In this document: positions 60,322 through 64,000 of the stretch, one piece after another
Numbering within the stretch: the first letter of the stretch is position 1
Layout: the number at the start of each line of letters is the position of its first letter
Assembly (NCBI GenBank): GCA_001599815.1
Contig: BCIA01000003.1
Coordinates: 2,356,001-2,420,000, forward strand
Reading direction: 5' to 3'
Length of the DNA stretch: 64,000 nt
Origin: Furcasterigmium furcatum
Lineage: Eukaryota > Ascomycota > Sordariomycetes > Glomerellales > Plectosphaerellaceae
Translations under genes and position numbers: made by a program
The notes under the pieces: generated by a model
The model's input: only the letters and a program-made list of their open reading frames with translations
What the model was told of the DNA's origin: nothing
The model's database searches: none

Positions 60322-62098
60322 CTTGCTTCCCAGCGCCGGTTTGTGTCCGCCGTCTTGGTGGGGTTGTTGATATAATTGTCGACGATGTATGTCACTGTCT
60401 GGACAAAGGGTCCAGCTAACACCGAACGGACACTGGTACCTGGAAGCTCCATCTGGCAGAATGCTGCTGGTGTTATCGATAAGGCCATCACGTGTGAATT
60501 TGCCGTTCTGGCCAATCGGGGAATTTTCAGCCGCAGGGAGCTTATGTAAATCACCTCTAACCGTTCTGTAACTTAGTTTCTGGGCAAGAAGCCAATTGCC
60601 TGGACACTCTCACACTCTCACAAGCTCTTCTTTCGACAACACATGCATTTCCTAAAGATGGCAGGTCTTTCACGGCCACGCGATGAGAATGCCCGCTTAG
60701 GTAGGTCTCTGTCAGACCAGCTCAAGCACGCACACACACACCCTCGGTCGGACTCGGTTTCCAGTTGAAGTAGGTCGCTGCTCGCAAATCAACCCTCTTC
60801 AGAGCAACCCGCCGATATTGCGACTCTGCAGGAGGGGGTTATGACGCCTCTTAAGAGCCGGGCAGCCCAGCAGCTCGGCGGCCATTCGGGCCTGGAGTTG
60901 AGCCGCGTACCGGCACTGCAGGAGATTGCCGGCCGGGGCCACACACATATACAGACAATAATCAGTGCAACGCTGGTATCACTGAATGCAGAGAGCCGCC
61001 AAGTCGGCAAAAGGCTGCCTCGCATGCCCAATATAACATCTGACTCCGTCGATATGTCGGAACTCCTGCCTCGAGCTTCCCCAAAAAGCCGTCGGAACCC
61101 TCGGAATCGCCGACACCCCCAGGCAAGGAGACGACTCTGGAAGAGGAAGGAAACTCGGGCCATCGCATGCACGCGCCGCCGAGGCACTTGGCTCTAATCT
61201 TGTTGCACGGGGGAAGCAGAGCCCTTCGAGACGAAACCGTCAGAAGCAGAGTCTTGGGAAGCATGCGGCACCACATGAAGAGTCAGCATGGTTCGACCGC
61301 CCGGGAACCGATGCCATCTTCGGCAGAAGCCCGAGACGGCACGGCCAACTCGCGCCACGTACGCCACACCTCGTGCGCAACAGCGATGCGGCCGGGGGCG
61401 CACAGGGGTGGTGGTGAGGCAATCCCCAATTCCAAATGCAAGGTACCAACCCCAAAAAGGTGATCTGCTGTACCTCTTCGGAAGACTGTTCCGCACCTTT
61501 CAGGGGGTCGGACGCGAGTACACCCGTCACAACGTCGTACAGTACTGCCGAGCTGCGCTCCGATGCCGACCCGAATGTCTCCCCGATGCACCCTTATGGT
61601 CGGTCCAAGTGATCCTTGATTGCCGATCTGTCTGTCCCTCGTAAAGAAATCGAAAATTGTCTATCTAAAAATCCATGACGCAGAAAGGAAGTAAAAAACA
61701 TGGATGGATCGCCCCTGTCCCTCCCAGGCTCGCCGCTTCTATGGTCGTGATAATCCCAGCTCCGGCATGTGATAATTTCCAAATCATGGTTCTAATGGTA
61801 TCCCAGATTACTCCGTTCCCCTGTTCCTTTTTCCCGTCCCAGCCCGGGTCCTGTTTTTTGTGTATCCTCAGATGCATGCAGCGAGCGGAGCGCCCTGCCT
61901 TCGACGTCGTAGATTGCGATGGTGCGAGAATGCGAGAAAAATCCAAACGAGATGCCGCGTCTCATCGACTCACCCTCCTCGAGGCCCGTCGAGATTGGTG
62001 CGGCAGATAGACAGGCGATGCAACGCCGCTGCCGTGGTCGAATGAGAACCAAGTCCTGCGGCGTCATTTTCCAGGCTTTCGTCGTCGCCGCCTCCTCC
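60322..62098. other. 1.8-kb intergenic region upstream of VPS53
   Basis: Holds the VPS53 promoter and the 3' flank of the chitinase-like gene. A (CA)n-like run lies near 60728-60741. Overlapping frames at 60.8-61.6 kb on both strands are Arg/Ser-rich, without motifs, and are not accepted as genes. Confidence 0.4.
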
Positions 62099-63375
62099 TC
62101 ACGAGCTGTGAAGGGCTCCAAAGCCGGCGGCAACCAGGCTCCGCGAGCCTTTGCCGTCTGCGGGCCCGTTCCAGTAAAAGAGACCCTGTGGTACGGTTAG
62201 CATCCCCGTGCTCTCGTCCTCGGCTTCCAGGCCCGCGAGGCGAATCTCGACTCGACTCCGACTCACCCCCAGTTCCTTCTTCTTGACAAAGTGCGCCTTG
62301 GCCTTGACCGTGTCCGGGTTGTCGTACGTCACGAACCCGCCGTCGCCCCCGAGGCTGAACGCGGCGATCGCTTTCTTGTCCACGGCCTCCTTTGCGCCAC
62401 TCCGGGGCAGCTGCTTGTAGTCGAATGTGCCGTCGTCTCCGCCGACCCCTCTGTACTTGTGTCCCGGCCCGGCGGCGCCCAGAAAGCTGCGGCCGTAGAG
62501 CGGGATGCCCAGGAGGATCTTCGTGCTGGGGAACCCCTGGGAGGTCATGAACAGGACGGACTTTTCGCCGGATTCCTCGTCCTTGTGGAGGGCGTAGAGC
62601 TGCGCGTGGTGTCCGCTTTTCGACTTCCAGGATCCCGAGAAGTCGAACGCCATCAAGTTGATGAAGTCGAGATACTCCGCAGCACTCCGAAGGGGGATGT
62701 ACTGTAACACCGAGCGGTTGGCCGGGAGAGCTGCCGTGAGGATGTAGTTTTCCTCCGGCATATGCAGACGCACCGTCGCAAGCAACGCCAGGAAGTCCTT
62801 TCCCTGCTGGGAATCGCTTGGATACTCCCAGACAACTGCGGGAGAAATATCAGGTCAGTCCTGCTGAAAGACGCCGAGAAGATCCGTCATCGGATAACCC
62901 ACTGTCAATGCCATCCAGCCCCGAAGCATCCACCAGCCCTCTCGCCGAACGGGCAAAGTTGTCCCGGGTCAGGGTGTTGCTGGCCACCAGAGGGAAGATG
63001 GCCGCTGAGCTGCCGCCACCAATCGACAAGATGACTTGCAGATGTGCGTGCTGCTGCTTGAGATGCATGAGAGACCCTAAACCTCCTTGGACTCCATCGA
63101 CCGGCGCACCCGCATCGGCCCACTCGTCACTCAACTGTGCCGTCGTCTGTTAGCGCCGTCTCTATTGTCTGAGGAGGTGGGCAGCCTAAGCTCACAAAAA
63201 CCCCGCCGTCTGGGGAGACGTTTGCAAAGGCGTAGTAGACGTGGTTGGTGACGGAGTAGTTGAGGCCACCAGGCGTGTCACCTTGGTAGATTCTCTCGTT
63301 CGGAAAGTAGACGGCGTTGGTGTACGCCAGCTTCGACATGCTCTTCCCCTTGCGGGACTTTCGTGACGAACTCAT
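62099..63375 (-). CDS. GH18 chitinase-like protein with altered catalytic motif
   Basis: Four exons, 63375..63196, 63134..62903, 62835..62267 and 62185..62099, give 355 residues. Family 18 hallmarks: AVYFPNERIYQ and HVYYAFANV at the first strands, VILSIGGGSSA, the catalytic strand LDGIDIVWEYPSD, INLMAFDFSGSW, KILLGIPLYGRSF, GGFVTYDNP and GLFYWNGPAD at the last strand. In active enzymes the catalytic strand reads DGxDxDWE; here the Asp two residues before the catalytic Glu is Val, created at the splice GAC A|TT GTC TGG GAG. The start ATG gives MSSSRKSRKGKSMSK, basic and without a signal peptide, so the protein appears intracellular. The last intron (81 nt) has no in-frame stop, so retention would insert 27 residues. 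Reduced hydrolase, lectin-like or transglycosylase activity are all possible. Confidence 0.85.
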
Positions 63376-64000
63376 GGTGATCCGGTGTTGGTGAGTCTGA
63401 ACGATATGGCCGAGTCGAGTGCCACGGGAAAACAACGAAGATCTCAACAACTTATACGATCTTGAACAGTTCCAGGGAGCAGAATATCAAGTAATCGCAT
63501 GGTGTACTGAATCATGCCTCGGCTGGGCATGAATCCGGTGCAGCACAGCCGCCGGTAGGGCTACTATATATCGGGCGGCGGAAAGCAACATGATGGGCGG
63601 GTGAGGATGACCACCATCCATCCACTGACCACCTGGCGGCCATCTCGCCATGGCTGTGGAGCCGAAAAGCATCAAATTTAGAGAGGAGGGTCCGTCCGGG
63701 ATCCCGCGATGCCAGGATGCATGACATAATTTGAAGGGGTCGCGCAGGGAGGGCAGACGATACAGAAGTACCTGGTTGCAGGGGACGGGTGAATGAAACC
63801 AGCTAGGGTGTAGTTTGAGGAAGGACATTCGTGTTTGGATCAACCTGCTCGCCTTGTTTGGCCATGCTGTGGGCGCTCATTCGTACACGGTACATCTCGC
63901 TGCGTGCGTACGCATCTTTGCCGAGCTGCGCTGTTCCGATACCGACCGGCCACCCTGGTTAAGGGAGGGGTTGTTCAGAGGCATGTAGCTCTCTTTGGTG
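63376..64000. promoter_or_regulatory. right flank, upstream of chitinase-like gene
   Basis: Presumed promoter of the leftward chitinase-like gene. Open frames on the minus strand lack motifs. No gene is supported before the window end. Confidence 0.4.

Noticed and set aside
1..64000. CRISPR array, phage, rRNA operon or intact transposon
   Set aside because: No regularly spaced direct repeats, viral genes, rRNA sequence or transposase-like reading frame was seen on either strand.

Overview
This is a gene-rich nuclear window from a filamentous ascomycete (Pezizomycotina, most likely Sordariomycetes). The evidence is short 48-140 nt introns with GT..AG ends and CTGAC/CTAAC-like branch sites, GC-rich coding sequence, tRNA genes with introns, and lineage-typical genes: NADPH oxidase NoxA, class I myosin with an acidic Arp2/3-binding tail, Pfa4, a hybrid histidine kinase, class II DAHP synthase and a GPI-type phospholipase B. 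I cannot name the species. I built the gene models by joining open frames across consensus splice sites; every complete model closes in frame. Layout, left to right: GT90 (CAP10-like) glycosyltransferase (-), palmitoyltransferase PFA4 (+), myosin I (-), F-box/WD protein (-), NoxA (+), hybrid histidine kinase (-), tRNA-Phe(GAA) (-), DJ-1/PfpI-family protein (+), Wss1-type DNA-protein-crosslink protease (-), an unrecognised membrane protein (-), a BRCT/AT-hook protein rich in CDK sites (-), phospholipase B (+), a caspase-like protein with both catalytic residues lost (-), HYPK-like NatA partner (-), an unrecognised polytopic membrane protein between two AT-rich RIP-like tracts (+), class II DAHP synthase (+), amidase (+), SAM methyltransferase (+), thioredoxin reductase (-), metallo-beta-lactamase-fold hydrolase (+), tRNA-Leu(CAG) (+), GARP subunit VPS53 (-) and a GH18 chitinase-like protein with an altered catalytic motif (-). 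Most genes are conserved housekeeping or developmental genes standing alone in the usual fungal mosaic of strands; I see no secondary-metabolite cluster, virus, CRISPR array or intact transposon. The only accessory-looking stretch is about 44.2-48.3 kb, where base composition drops sharply in two tracts that flank a membrane-protein gene and a broken coding remnant. The points most worth a second look are the pseudo-caspase with a half zinc-cluster motif (37.8-39.7 kb), the chitinase whose DxxDxDxE motif reads DxxDxVxE (62.1-63.4 kb), the dense CDK-site/KEN-box BRCT protein (30.0-33.4 kb), and the AT-rich island pair.
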